NCBI GenBank assembly: GCA_028293375.1
Contig: JAQGOY010000121.1
Span: 1-35,216, forward strand
Direction: 5' to 3'
Source: Verrucomicrobiales bacterium
Lineage (GTDB): Bacteria; Verrucomicrobiota; Verrucomicrobiia; Limisphaerales; JAQGOY01
DNA length: 35,216 nucleotides
Within the stretch, counting starts at the first letter, position 1; every line of letters starts with the position of its first letter. A program made the position numbers and the translations under genes. This document shows, piece after piece, positions 26,843-35,216 of the stretch. A model generated the notes under the pieces. The model was not told the DNA's origin and did not search any database. It worked only from the letters and a program-made list of their open reading frames with translations.

Positions 26843-27820
26843 TCATTGATCTTTCCTGATGCTCGACTGCACCCCGCCTTCGGGGATTTCCATTTGCGCT
26901 GCCCATGCGATGCCATTCAGCAGGAGACGCCGATAATCTTCTGTCTGCATGGCCGCATGCACGTCCACACCGCCATATACAAATCCACGCCCGCCGTTAT
27001 CCCGCTGGTAAGCCCAGGATGCCACCGTGGGGCCCACTGCACCCTGGTTGCTATTCGTGGTGGTGGCCATCACCAGCTCAGTGCGTTTCGCGTCCATCAT
27101 CGGCCCCATGAACTTGCAAAAAATCTCGTCGGCATAGGTAAACGGGTGCACCCCGCGCAAAATAGGATGCTGCTTGCTGGATTCAACCGGCGAAATGTTC
27201 CAGATACCCAATGGATTTTGCGAGTATCCTTCCGGAGTCCACAAACCACCCACCCAATTCATGTAATAGGAGCGCGCCTTCCAATTCTGCGCCTGGATCG
27301 CATAGTGCAGCACCACCACCCCTGCCCCGGCCTTGACCAATTTATCGAATTCATTCAGGTAAGCTGCGGTCTCCCCTTTGTAACTGCGACCATCCGTCGT
27401 GGGACTCGGAGGAAACAAGGGATGCGTCTCATTCGTTCGCGCATCCGAACTGCTCAGAATAACAAAGGCCGCCGCTCCTTTTAGTTCACTGATGTCCTGC
27501 GGTGCTTTCCCCAAATAAACCTTGGTCGAGACTCCATGCAAATTGGGAGAGTTCTCCAGGCACTCTGCCAGCAATCTCAAATCTTTTTCGTACTCATGGC
27601 GCCCCGCCGGCGCATGATCCTTGGGACCAGCCAAAAAAATAATCTGTTTTGTCGCAGCGCCCTTGGGTGCTGCCTCCTGCGCCATGCCTCTCCCGGCGCC
27701 CAATCCCAACAAAGCCAATATTGCCACGCAATACAGCAGAAAGGAGTCTGCGCCCCGGGAACCGGCACGAAACGAACATCTGGTTTTGGAACTCATGGAA
27801 TTCAGGTTTTTTTCAGCCAT
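26843..27820 (-). CDS. ThuA-domain protein (secreted)
   Basis: 325 aa; KQIIFLAGPKDHAPAGRHEYEKDLRLLAECLENSPNLHGVSTKVY...FDKLVKAGAGVVVLHYAI...HPILRGVHPF...NGGRGFVYGGVDVHAAMQTEDYRRLLLNGIAWAA. Confidence 0.87.
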   Translation of the reverse strand: MAEKNLNSMSSKTRCSFRAGSRGADSFLLYCVAILALLGLGAGRGMAQEAAPKGAATKQIIFLAGPKDHAPAGRHEYEKDLRLLAECLENSPNLHGVSTKVYLGKAPQDISELKGAAAFVILSSSDARTNETHPLFPPSPTTDGRSYKGETAAYLNEFDKLVKAGAGVVVLHYAIQAQNWKARSYYMNWVGGLWTPEGYSQNPLGIWNISPVESSKQHPILRGVHPFTYADEIFCKFMGPMMDAKRTELVMATTTNSNQGAVGPTVASWAYQRDNGGRGFVYGGVDVHAAMQTEDYRRLLLNGIAWAAQMEIPEGGVQSSIRKDQ

Positions 27821-27949
27821 AGGTATGCCCTGTTTAATAATCGTTAACCACCGTTATCTCAATCCTTTTCCCTATCCTTTTTGAATACCCAGGCATTGGT
27901 CAGTCAAAACGCCTAATAACAATAACGGGTATGCATGCGACGCGAACAA

Positions 27950-29062
27950 CTACTCTTCCCAATGATGCCATCGAGTCACCGGTTTTTCATATCCCTCCGG
28001 ATAAATCAAGTAAACTGTCCGCAGCGAATTGGCCCAGCCTTCCTCCACTTGCGACCTGGGAAAAATCTTTTGCAATCGATTCTCCCCCTGCGGATTCGGC
28101 CAGGGATCGTTCACCACCACTCTTCCATCCCGTGTGAATCCCACCACCACCACAATGTGCCCGCTCGGCGGGCTCGACTTGTCGCCATTCAGCAACGGCA
28201 GATCCACCGACAACGCCACCGGCACTCCCGCCCCTATCCATTGCCCCACTTCATCCAGCGTGTTCAACCGCGTGACATACGCTCGCATCCCCGGGAAGGA
28301 CCCCGCGAAGGCTGTGTTGAATGGCCAGTTTCCCGTGCCCGGCCAGTTCCGGTCGTAAACTCCTTCCGCGACCTGCGGCACAGGAACATCCAGCTCCGGC
28401 CGTTTTAATTTCGCCGACCAATAAGCCAATATCATCGATGTGCTCGTCGGACTGCACCACCCCGTCGATCCCTCATATCCCAATTGCGAACGCTGGGGCA
28501 CCGGCAGCAGCTTGTCCGGCAAATCTCCCGCCGCCGTGACTGGTGCCGGTATCCCCCGGTGATGCAATGCCACACTGACGAACTTCAACTTCGGCGTTTC
28601 CCCTGTGTCTGTGGATATCACCGTGATCCGCAATTGAAATCCGTTCACCAAGTGCGCGAGTTGCAACGTGTCTGTCGCCACTCTCCCATCCACATCCGAT
28701 TGTCCTTTGACGCTTTCGCGCGAGAAAATCTTCCCCTCTGAACTCCACAGACCCATCGTGTAATAGGCCGTTCCTCTGCCATTGGCAAAACATCGCGCCT
28801 CCACTTTGACCTGGCTCCCCAACGGGCACTCCGCATTCCACGAGGCCACCAACTCATCAAACACCCGTGTCTCGCTCGATGGCAGCGTCAGCACTCGTTC
28901 CCTCCCTCTCACCATCCATGGGAAACGGTTCAAATCCTCATATCCAAAAAACTGGTTCGGGTCCGGTTGTGCAGAAATCTCTGAAGCAGAACGGTTCGAT
29001 GAACAACTCACGAAAAAAATGAGACCAAAAGCCAGCCCCGTTATCTTGAAAAAGTTTCTCAC
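27950..29062 (-). CDS. C39-family peptidase, lipoprotein
   Basis: 370 aa; lipobox FVSCSS; PVPQRSQLGYEGSTGWCSPTSTSMILAYW, SGHIVVVVGFTRDGRVVVNDPWPNP. Confidence 0.87.
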   Translation of the reverse strand: MRNFFKITGLAFGLIFFVSCSSNRSASEISAQPDPNQFFGYEDLNRFPWMVRGRERVLTLPSSETRVFDELVASWNAECPLGSQVKVEARCFANGRGTAYYTMGLWSSEGKIFSRESVKGQSDVDGRVATDTLQLAHLVNGFQLRITVISTDTGETPKLKFVSVALHHRGIPAPVTAAGDLPDKLLPVPQRSQLGYEGSTGWCSPTSTSMILAYWSAKLKRPELDVPVPQVAEGVYDRNWPGTGNWPFNTAFAGSFPGMRAYVTRLNTLDEVGQWIGAGVPVALSVDLPLLNGDKSSPPSGHIVVVVGFTRDGRVVVNDPWPNPQGENRLQKIFPRSQVEEGWANSLRTVYLIYPEGYEKPVTRWHHWEE

Positions 29063-29119
29063 CCGCCGAAAATATCATCGACGGCCCAATAAGGAAACGA
29101 GTAAGAGTGACCCCGCTCT

Positions 29120-29950
29120 ATGAAACAATTCCGCGTCAATCGTCTCTTCAACTCCAAGTCCAATCGCTGCTTTGATGTCGCCATCGACCACGGCTTTTTT
29201 AATGAGCGCGCCTTTCTCCAGGGAATCGAAAGCATCCAAAAATCCGTCGAAACCCTGGTCGCCGCCGCGCCGGATGCCATTCAACTCACCATCGGCCAGG
29301 CCCACTATCTCCAATCTCTTCCCGGCAAGCAAAAACCAGCCCTCGTTCTCCGCACCGACGTCGCCAATGTTTACGGTTCCGTTCTCCCGCGAACGCTTTT
29401 CAGCCGTATGATCGAGCAACCCGTCGAGCAAGCCCTCCGTCTCGATGCCACCTGCGTCGTCGTCAATCTTTTCCGCATCCCCGAACAACCCGAAGTCATG
29501 GATCAATGCATCCAAAACATCCTCAGGATCAAGCCGGAGTGCGATCGCTATTGCATGCCGCTCATGATTGAACCACTCGTTTTCCAACCGAACGCCAAAG
29601 GCGGAGGCTACATGGTCGATGGTGACCTGGAAAAAATCCTTCCGCTGGTGCGCCAGGCGGTCGAACTCGGTGCAGATATCATCAAGGCAGATCCGACAGA
29701 TGACGTCTCTCTCTACCACAAGGTGGTGGAAATCGCTGGCAAAATTCCGGTGCTCGTCCGCGGCGGTGGCAAAGCAGCCGACCAGGAAATACTCGAACGC
29801 ACCGAAAAATTAATCCAGCAGGGCGCCTCCGGCATTGTCTACGGGAGAAACATCATCCAGCACAAAAACCCGGCCGGCATGACCCGCGCATTGATGTCCA
29901 TCGTCCACGATGGAGCCACTGCCAAAAAAGCCGCCGAATTCCTAACCTGA
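29120..29950 (+). CDS. Class I aldolase (FBP aldolase/DhnA/LacD-like)
   Basis: 276 aa; FDVAIDHGFFNE, MPLMIEPLVFQP, AVELGADIIKADPTDD, IPVLVRGGGKAADQEILERTEKLIQQGASGIVYGRNIIQHKNP. Confidence 0.88.
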   Translation: MKQFRVNRLFNSKSNRCFDVAIDHGFFNERAFLQGIESIQKSVETLVAAAPDAIQLTIGQAHYLQSLPGKQKPALVLRTDVANVYGSVLPRTLFSRMIEQPVEQALRLDATCVVVNLFRIPEQPEVMDQCIQNILRIKPECDRYCMPLMIEPLVFQPNAKGGGYMVDGDLEKILPLVRQAVELGADIIKADPTDDVSLYHKVVEIAGKIPVLVRGGGKAADQEILERTEKLIQQGASGIVYGRNIIQHKNPAGMTRALMSIVHDGATAKKAAEFLT

Positions 29951-29989
29951 CTTTCGTCTCCGCGTGAAGCCGATTCGAGACGCATCCGC

Positions 29990-30517
29990 ATGAGTGAGTC
30001 GCCCAAAACCATTTTCACCTCGAAACATCTGGAAGTCCTCCAGAAAGGCAGATGGATCTACGCCAGCCGACCCAACATCACCGGCATCGTCATCATCGCG
30101 GCCATTACCGATGAAAATGAAATAGTGCTAGTCGAGCAATTCCGAATCCCGGTCAACGCCGTTGTCATCGAACTCCCCGCCGGCCTCGTCGGAGACAACG
30201 ACATTGATTCGAAGGAAGACCTGGTCACTGGCGCCAAACGGGAACTACTGGAAGAAACCGGCTACGAAGCCGCCGAATGGGAAGAACTCTTCACCGGCCC
30301 GCCCTCCGCAGGAATGACCACCGAAGTGGTCACTTTTTTTCGAGCCAAAAAATTGAAATGCCTCCATCCCGGTGGCGGAGTCGACGGCGAAAAAATCACC
30401 GTTCATCGAGTCCCCGTATCAAAAGCCGTGGCATGGCTCCAACAAAAGCAAACGGAAGGACTTCTCATTGACCCAAAAGTTTTCGCCGGCCTCTATTTCG
30501 CCGGAATCCAATGTTGA
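29990..30517 (+). CDS. NUDIX hydrolase (ADP-ribose pyrophosphatase-like)
   Basis: 175 aa; VLVEQFRIPVNAVVIELPAGLVGDND...AKRELLEETGYEA Nudix box. Confidence 0.92.
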   Translation: MSESPKTIFTSKHLEVLQKGRWIYASRPNITGIVIIAAITDENEIVLVEQFRIPVNAVVIELPAGLVGDNDIDSKEDLVTGAKRELLEETGYEAAEWEELFTGPPSAGMTTEVVTFFRAKKLKCLHPGGGVDGEKITVHRVPVSKAVAWLQQKQTEGLLIDPKVFAGLYFAGIQC

Positions 30518-30625
30518 TTCAGACAGGCCCAGTTTCCTCAGTCCCTTCTTAGTTCCTTCCACAAACAGTCCGGCCACGATGACTGAATGCACATCCGCTG
30601 TACTATGCTATATTCGTATTCGAGT

Positions 30626-30664
30626 CTTGAGACCAAAGGGAAATTAAAATAATATTCTCTCAAG
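30626..30664. promoter_or_regulatory. Inverted repeat upstream of the sensor kinase gene
   Basis: CTTGAGA (30626-30632) and TCTCAAG (30658-30664) flanking an A/T-rich spacer. Confidence 0.25.
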
Positions 30665-30759
30665 TAGGTGTCAGGAAATGACGTTAACCATCTGCAAATA
30701 AACCTTCTCACCGCGCGTCGCCTGACCAGCGTCTCTCTGAACCTAAAGTCACAAACACG

Positions 30760-32655
30760 TTGAATTCCATCCCGACTGATCAAACCGCTCTCCTCGCCAA
30801 CGCTCAACGCGTCGGACGTCTCGGAGCATGGAGTCTTGACCTGATCACTGGTCAATTGATCTGGTCTGACGCAGTTCATGAATTATTTGGCATTCGCCCG
30901 GACGATTTTCCCGGAACCTTCCATTTTTTTCGCAAATTAATTTTCCCCGAAGATTTAGCTGCTTACGATACCGCCCACTCCCAGGTCTCTCCCTCCAAGC
31001 CATACTTCGAGGTCGAATATCGCACTAGCTGTCCCGACGAACGTGTCATCTTTGTTTATGAACGAGGCAAAGCCGAATTCGATTTAACCGGCAATTTGAT
31101 TTCCCGTTCCGGCATGCTGATGGACATCACCGAGCAACACGAAGCTCGTGAGAAGCTCGCCGCCAATGCCACTTTATTGCGCATTGCTGGCAAAGCCGCT
31201 CGACTCGGTGGCTGGACCATCGAGTTGCCTGGCCGCGTGCTGACCTGGTCCGACGAAAACTGCGCCATCCACGATGTCCCTCCAGGTTACAAACCCACTC
31301 TGGCAGAAGGTCTCGACTGTTACCCTCCTGAGTGTCGCGAACAAGTGGTGCGCTACGTCGAAAATTGCGCCAGAGATGGCACTCCCTACGATTTCGAACT
31401 CCCAAAAATTACTTTAAAAGGCCGCCGCATCTGGGTCCGTTCCATCGGCGAAGCCGTGCGTGACGCTGACGGAAAAATCATTCGCCTTCAGGGTGCCTTT
31501 CAGGACATTACAGATCGCAAAAAAGCCCAGGAATCCCTTCAACTACTCAGTTCCGCCGTGGAACAGTCCAAAGAATCCATTCTCATCACCGATGCACGGC
31601 TGGATTTCCCCGGTCCTGCCATCATTTTTGCCAACCCTGCATTTACCCGCATGACCGGGTATACTGCTGTGGAAGTCATTGGAAAAACTCCCCGCATTCT
31701 TCAAGGCCCCCGCACCGATCGCGAGATGATGCAACGTCTGCGTGACACTCTAAAGGTGGGAGAAGTCTTTCAGGGCGAAACGTATAACTATCGCAAGGAC
31801 GGTTCAGAATTCCTGTTGGAATGGCAGATTGCCCCCATCCGCAATTCATCCGGCGAACTCACCCATTTTGTTGCCATCCAACGTGACATCACTCTGAGAA
31901 AACGACTCGAGGCCCAGCTTTTCCAATCTCAAAAATTGGAAACCGTAGGCAAACTGGCCGGCGGCATCGCCCACGAATTTAATGGCATCATGACCATCGT
32001 TATCGGCCATGTCGAAATGATCCTGAATGACCTTCCCGCAACGGATCCACTGCGCGAAAATGCTTCTGAGATTTACAAGGCAGCCAACCGGGTCGCTGCC
32101 TTGACCAGACAACTTCTGGCTTACGGGCGCAAGCAAATCCTCCAGCCCCAGCTGCTTGATTTAAATACCGTTATTACCAACATGGAGGGCGTCATTCGCC
32201 ATTTCGTCGGGGGAAAATCGGAACTTCGCGTCCTCATGATGCCCAACCTGAAAAGTGTGAAAGCGGATGCAGGGAAGATTGAACAAGTTATCATGAATCT
32301 GGTGATGAACGCAGTGGATTCCCTGTCGGGCGGAGGCCGCGTCACCATCGAGACAGCAAACGTTTCACTCGCCGAAGACTCTCTCGACCAGGTTCCAGAG
32401 TTAAATCCCGGACATTACGTGACACTTTCCATCACGGATAACGGCGCCGGCATTTCAGAAAAAGCAAAAGCCCATTTATTCGAACCTTTTTTCACCACGA
32501 AACAAATTGGCAAGGGAACCGGCATGGGCCTCGCCTCCAGCCACGGAATCATCAGGCAAAGCGGCGGTCACATTGCCGTAACCAGCAAATTAGGCGAAGG
32601 GTCCACGTTTAAAATCTTCCTCCCCCAGGTGGAAGCTGCCCCGGAAATGAATTAG
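30760..32655 (+). CDS. Multi-PAS sensor histidine kinase
   Basis: 631 aa; PAS-like domains (NAQRVGRLGAWSLDLITGQLIWSDAVHELFGI; IIFANPAFTRMTGYTAVEVIGKTPRILQGP), H-box AGGIAHEFNGIMTIVIGH, N-box NLVMNAVDSL, G1/G2 ITDNGAGI and GTGMGLASSHGIIRQSGG. Confidence 0.94.
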   Translation: MNSIPTDQTALLANAQRVGRLGAWSLDLITGQLIWSDAVHELFGIRPDDFPGTFHFFRKLIFPEDLAAYDTAHSQVSPSKPYFEVEYRTSCPDERVIFVYERGKAEFDLTGNLISRSGMLMDITEQHEAREKLAANATLLRIAGKAARLGGWTIELPGRVLTWSDENCAIHDVPPGYKPTLAEGLDCYPPECREQVVRYVENCARDGTPYDFELPKITLKGRRIWVRSIGEAVRDADGKIIRLQGAFQDITDRKKAQESLQLLSSAVEQSKESILITDARLDFPGPAIIFANPAFTRMTGYTAVEVIGKTPRILQGPRTDREMMQRLRDTLKVGEVFQGETYNYRKDGSEFLLEWQIAPIRNSSGELTHFVAIQRDITLRKRLEAQLFQSQKLETVGKLAGGIAHEFNGIMTIVIGHVEMILNDLPATDPLRENASEIYKAANRVAALTRQLLAYGRKQILQPQLLDLNTVITNMEGVIRHFVGGKSELRVLMMPNLKSVKADAGKIEQVIMNLVMNAVDSLSGGGRVTIETANVSLAEDSLDQVPELNPGHYVTLSITDNGAGISEKAKAHLFEPFFTTKQIGKGTGMGLASSHGIIRQSGGHIAVTSKLGEGSTFKIFLPQVEAAPEMN

Positions 32656-32668
32656 CCATTTAAACCGT

Positions 32669-33556
32669 CTATTTACCCGAAGGTTTGTAATCCCTCCATA
32701 GCCACCGAAGTGCATCCGGCATGATGGATGCCATGTGCTTCGAGGTGTGTCCTCCATCCCCAAAGACAAACTTGTAATCGTATTTCGCGAATTCCAGCGC
32801 CGAGGCCATCTGTTGGTTTGCCAATGGCCAGTTCCCGAACTGATTATCCAGATCACTGCTCCCATCCTGTAAAAAGACTCGAATCGGCTTGGACTCCGTT
32901 TTCCGTATCCATGCTGGATAAACGTAACCACCCCGAATATTGGTAAAGCTTCCAATGCTGCTGATCACCTTTCGAAACTCATTTGGCCTCTCCCACGCCA
33001 CCGTAAACGCACAAATCCCGCCCGAACTTGACCCGCAAATGGCCCGTCCCTCAGGATCTTTGGTCAAATTATACTTCTTCCCCACTTCCGGCAGGATTTC
33101 CTCCAGCAAAAAGCGGGCATAGGTATCTCCCAGCGCATCATACTCCGGGCTTCGGTTGCTGGCCGCTTGCGCTCCAGGGGCAGCATTGGTCGACTCCATC
33201 GTCCCCGGATTTATGAAAATTCCAATCGTCACAGGCATCTCCTTCCGGTGGATCAGGTTGTCAAAGACGGTCGGAATTCGCCAGGCCCCGTTTTCCGTGG
33301 TGTAACCCCTTCCATCCTGGAAAACCATCACTGCCGCTGGAGTCGCCGCATCATACTGCTTCGGCACGTAGACATAGTATTCCCGAACCGTATTGGTGAA
33401 GATTTTGCTGCGCCACTCGAATTTGGAAACTTCCCCCTTGGGTATCCCCTCTTGAACCTTGGAGTCTGCGCCCAAAACATAATCGTCCTTGCCCAGCGCG
33501 GAAGTTATGGACGCAAGGCAAAGAAGCACAGAACAAGTTAAATAACAAATACCCTT
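32669..33556 (-). CDS. Secreted esterase, alpha/beta hydrolase (enterochelin-esterase-like)
   Basis: Start chosen at MKGICYLTCSVLLCLASITSALG signal peptide; YVYVPKQYDAATPAAVMVFQDG, AICGSSSGGICAFTVAWERPNEF, FGDGGHTSKHMASIMPDALRWLW. Confidence 0.85.
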   Translation of the reverse strand, partial: KGICYLTCSVLLCLASITSALGKDDYVLGADSKVQEGIPKGEVSKFEWRSKIFTNTVREYYVYVPKQYDAATPAAVMVFQDGRGYTTENGAWRIPTVFDNLIHRKEMPVTIGIFINPGTMESTNAAPGAQAASNRSPEYDALGDTYARFLLEEILPEVGKKYNLTKDPEGRAICGSSSGGICAFTVAWERPNEFRKVISSIGSFTNIRGGYVYPAWIRKTESKPIRVFLQDGSSDLDNQFGNWPLANQQMASALEFAKYDYKFVFGDGGHTSKHMASIMPDALRWLWRDYKPSGK

Positions 33557-33962
33557 CATAATGAGATCGAGTGACCGGACATTCAGACGCAAAACCGCTC
33601 CGTTACAGGATAAAGTGATCAAAACCGGCGGCTTTCAAGACAATAACCATGCCAAAGCCTCTATTTCAACCCTGTAAAAAGTGCTGCCAAACGTCGAATT
33701 TAACTTTGAAAAACTAATAAAGCAGTTAAAAGATATAAAATTAGTGGTTGTGCCCGAACATCGCGTGTCGAAACTTTTGATTCACCTCGCCATTGGCGAA
33801 AAACATGTTCAGACATCATTGGAGCGGAGGGGAAAACCCACTAAAATAACGCATATGCCGCACTTTTGGCAGCCTGGCCTCGATTTGACGAACGCCAATT
33901 TAGCTACCATGGTTCCCGGCCTTTTTGATATAGGCAGCAGTCGACCGTTGCACTGAATATAT

Positions 33963-35216
33963 ATGGCGAAATCGAAGGTTAAGAAGCCCGCCCCTAAGGC
34001 GGTGACCAAAAAAGCCCCTCCAGTTAAAGCCGCCCCCATCAAAGCGGCCCACGGAAAAGCAGCTCCCGGCAAAGCCTCGCCCACCAAAGCGCTTCCAACC
34101 AAACCTGCTCCTGCCAAACCCGTCCCCAAGCGGATCAAATCAAAAGCATCTCCTGCCACCAATGGCGAATTTCATCCAGCTGAAGAAGCCGAGCCTCGTG
34201 CTCCCATCGGCCTTGGTTTGGAGCCTGAAGCTCCTGCTATCCCTATTCTCAAAAGTCAATCCGGTGTTGATCTCACCGAAAAAATCAAGGAATTGGTTCG
34301 CCTCGCCCAGGAACAGGGCTACCTGACTTACAACGATATCAATGACGCCCTTCCGGATAGCGTCGTTTCCCCTGAAGACCTGGACGATATTTACAGCAAA
34401 CTTCGCAACCTGGAAATCGAGATCGTTGACCAGGCAGAAGTCGACAGAGTCAAACAACCCGAACCCGAGGAGGAGGAAGACAAAACCCGCCTCGATATCC
34501 TCGATGACCCTGTCCGCATGTATCTCAAGCAGATGGGCCAGGTTCCCCTCCTCACTCGCGAGCAGGAAGTCGAGATCTCCAAACGCATTGAGGATGCCGA
34601 AAACGAAGTCAAACGCATCATTTACAGCTTCGGTTTCTCCGGCAAAGAACACATCGCCCTCGCCGAAAAGCTCATTTCTGAACCTCCCAAGGAACGGTTT
34701 GACCGGGTCATCGTTGACAAAAAAATCGAAGGTCGCGAGAACCACCTCAAAGACCTCCGCAAATTAACCAAAACCGTCCGCGTCATTGATCAGGAGGTCG
34801 ATGACAAATACGCTGAACTTCAGGGCGCTCCCAGTAAAATCAAGCGCGACAAATTCGCCCTCGAATTCAAAAAACTGAATGACAAGCTCCAGCGCTCCTT
34901 CGCCAAATTCTTTTATAAACAAAAAGTCATCGAGGAAATGTCCCTCGTCGCGGATAATATCCATGACAAAATTCAGTTGAGTCTCCGCTCCATCCAGGAT
35001 TTTTCCGCTCAAAAGAAATCTTCGCAGCAACAGCAGGTCATCACCTCCGAGGAGCGCAAGGTCAAGTCGCTCGAAGAGTTTGTGCGCATGCCTTACCAGG
35101 ACTACCTCAACGCTTATCAACAGCTTCAGCACTTTTCCCGTAATGCCCTTCAAGCCAAGACCGAAATGGTCGAAGCCAATCTGCGCCTCGTCATCTCCAT
35201 CGCCAAGAAATACACC
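33963..35216 (+). CDS. rpoD: RNA polymerase sigma-70 factor RpoD, N-terminal part (runs off right edge)
   Basis: MAKSKVKKPAPKAVTKKAPP... then region 1.1 (KIKELVRLAQEQGYLTYNDINDALP), region 1.2 (DPVRMYLKQMGQVPLLTREQEVEISKRIEDAE) and start of region 2 (EMVEANLRLVISIAKKYT). Open at the edge so absent from the ORF track. Confidence 0.95.
   Translation, partial: MAKSKVKKPAPKAVTKKAPPVKAAPIKAAHGKAAPGKASPTKALPTKPAPAKPVPKRIKSKASPATNGEFHPAEEAEPRAPIGLGLEPEAPAIPILKSQSGVDLTEKIKELVRLAQEQGYLTYNDINDALPDSVVSPEDLDDIYSKLRNLEIEIVDQAEVDRVKQPEPEEEEDKTRLDILDDPVRMYLKQMGQVPLLTREQEVEISKRIEDAENEVKRIIYSFGFSGKEHIALAEKLISEPPKERFDRVIVDKKIEGRENHLKDLRKLTKTVRVIDQEVDDKYAELQGAPSKIKRDKFALEFKKLNDKLQRSFAKFFYKQKVIEEMSLVADNIHDKIQLSLRSIQDFSAQKKSSQQQQVITSEERKVKSLEEFVRMPYQDYLNAYQQLQHFSRNALQAKTEMVEANLRLVISIAKKYT

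Noticed and set aside
29075-29719. 214-aa minus-strand ORF antisense to the aldolase
   Set aside because: Antisense shadow of a confident CDS with clear family motifs on the other strand
33681-33956. 91-aa plus-strand ORF upstream of rpoD
   Set aside because: No recognised family and no supporting signal; may be real but evidence is too weak to list
34140-34745. 201-aa minus-strand ORF antisense to rpoD
   Set aside because: Antisense shadow of rpoD

Overview
Chromosomal window, probably from a Verrucomicrobia-like bacterium (inferred from gene content only). Ordinary host genes run from the left edge to about 9.3 kb: efp 5' part, SRPBCC protein, Zn-dependent alcohol dehydrogenase, isochorismatase, HPII-type catalase and receiver-domain proteins. 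They resume from about 18 kb to the right edge: DUF2007 protein, FMN reductase, HEAT-repeat protein, EmrA/EmrB-type efflux pair, ThuA, C39 peptidase, aldolase, NUDIX, PAS histidine kinase, esterase and rpoD 5' part. Between them, at 9.38-17.35 kb on the minus strand, is a compact phage-head/DNA-packaging island. It holds a large terminase, DnaT-like head-tail connector, LamG lectin-fold protein, major capsid-like protein, scaffold-like protein, small lysis-like membrane proteins/lipoprotein, and a divergent pair of ribbon-helix-helix-like regulators. I saw no tail, integrase, protease, replication or endolysin gene. The island's apparent missing piece, a DUF4055-type portal protein, is intact but isolated 8 kb away on the opposite strand (25401-26837). 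The segment in between contains four degenerate copies of a dispersed repeat with an inverted-repeat core. The split, tail-less packaging module, its regulator pair and the repeat family are the most interesting content. All family calls come from reading motifs by eye; no database search was run.
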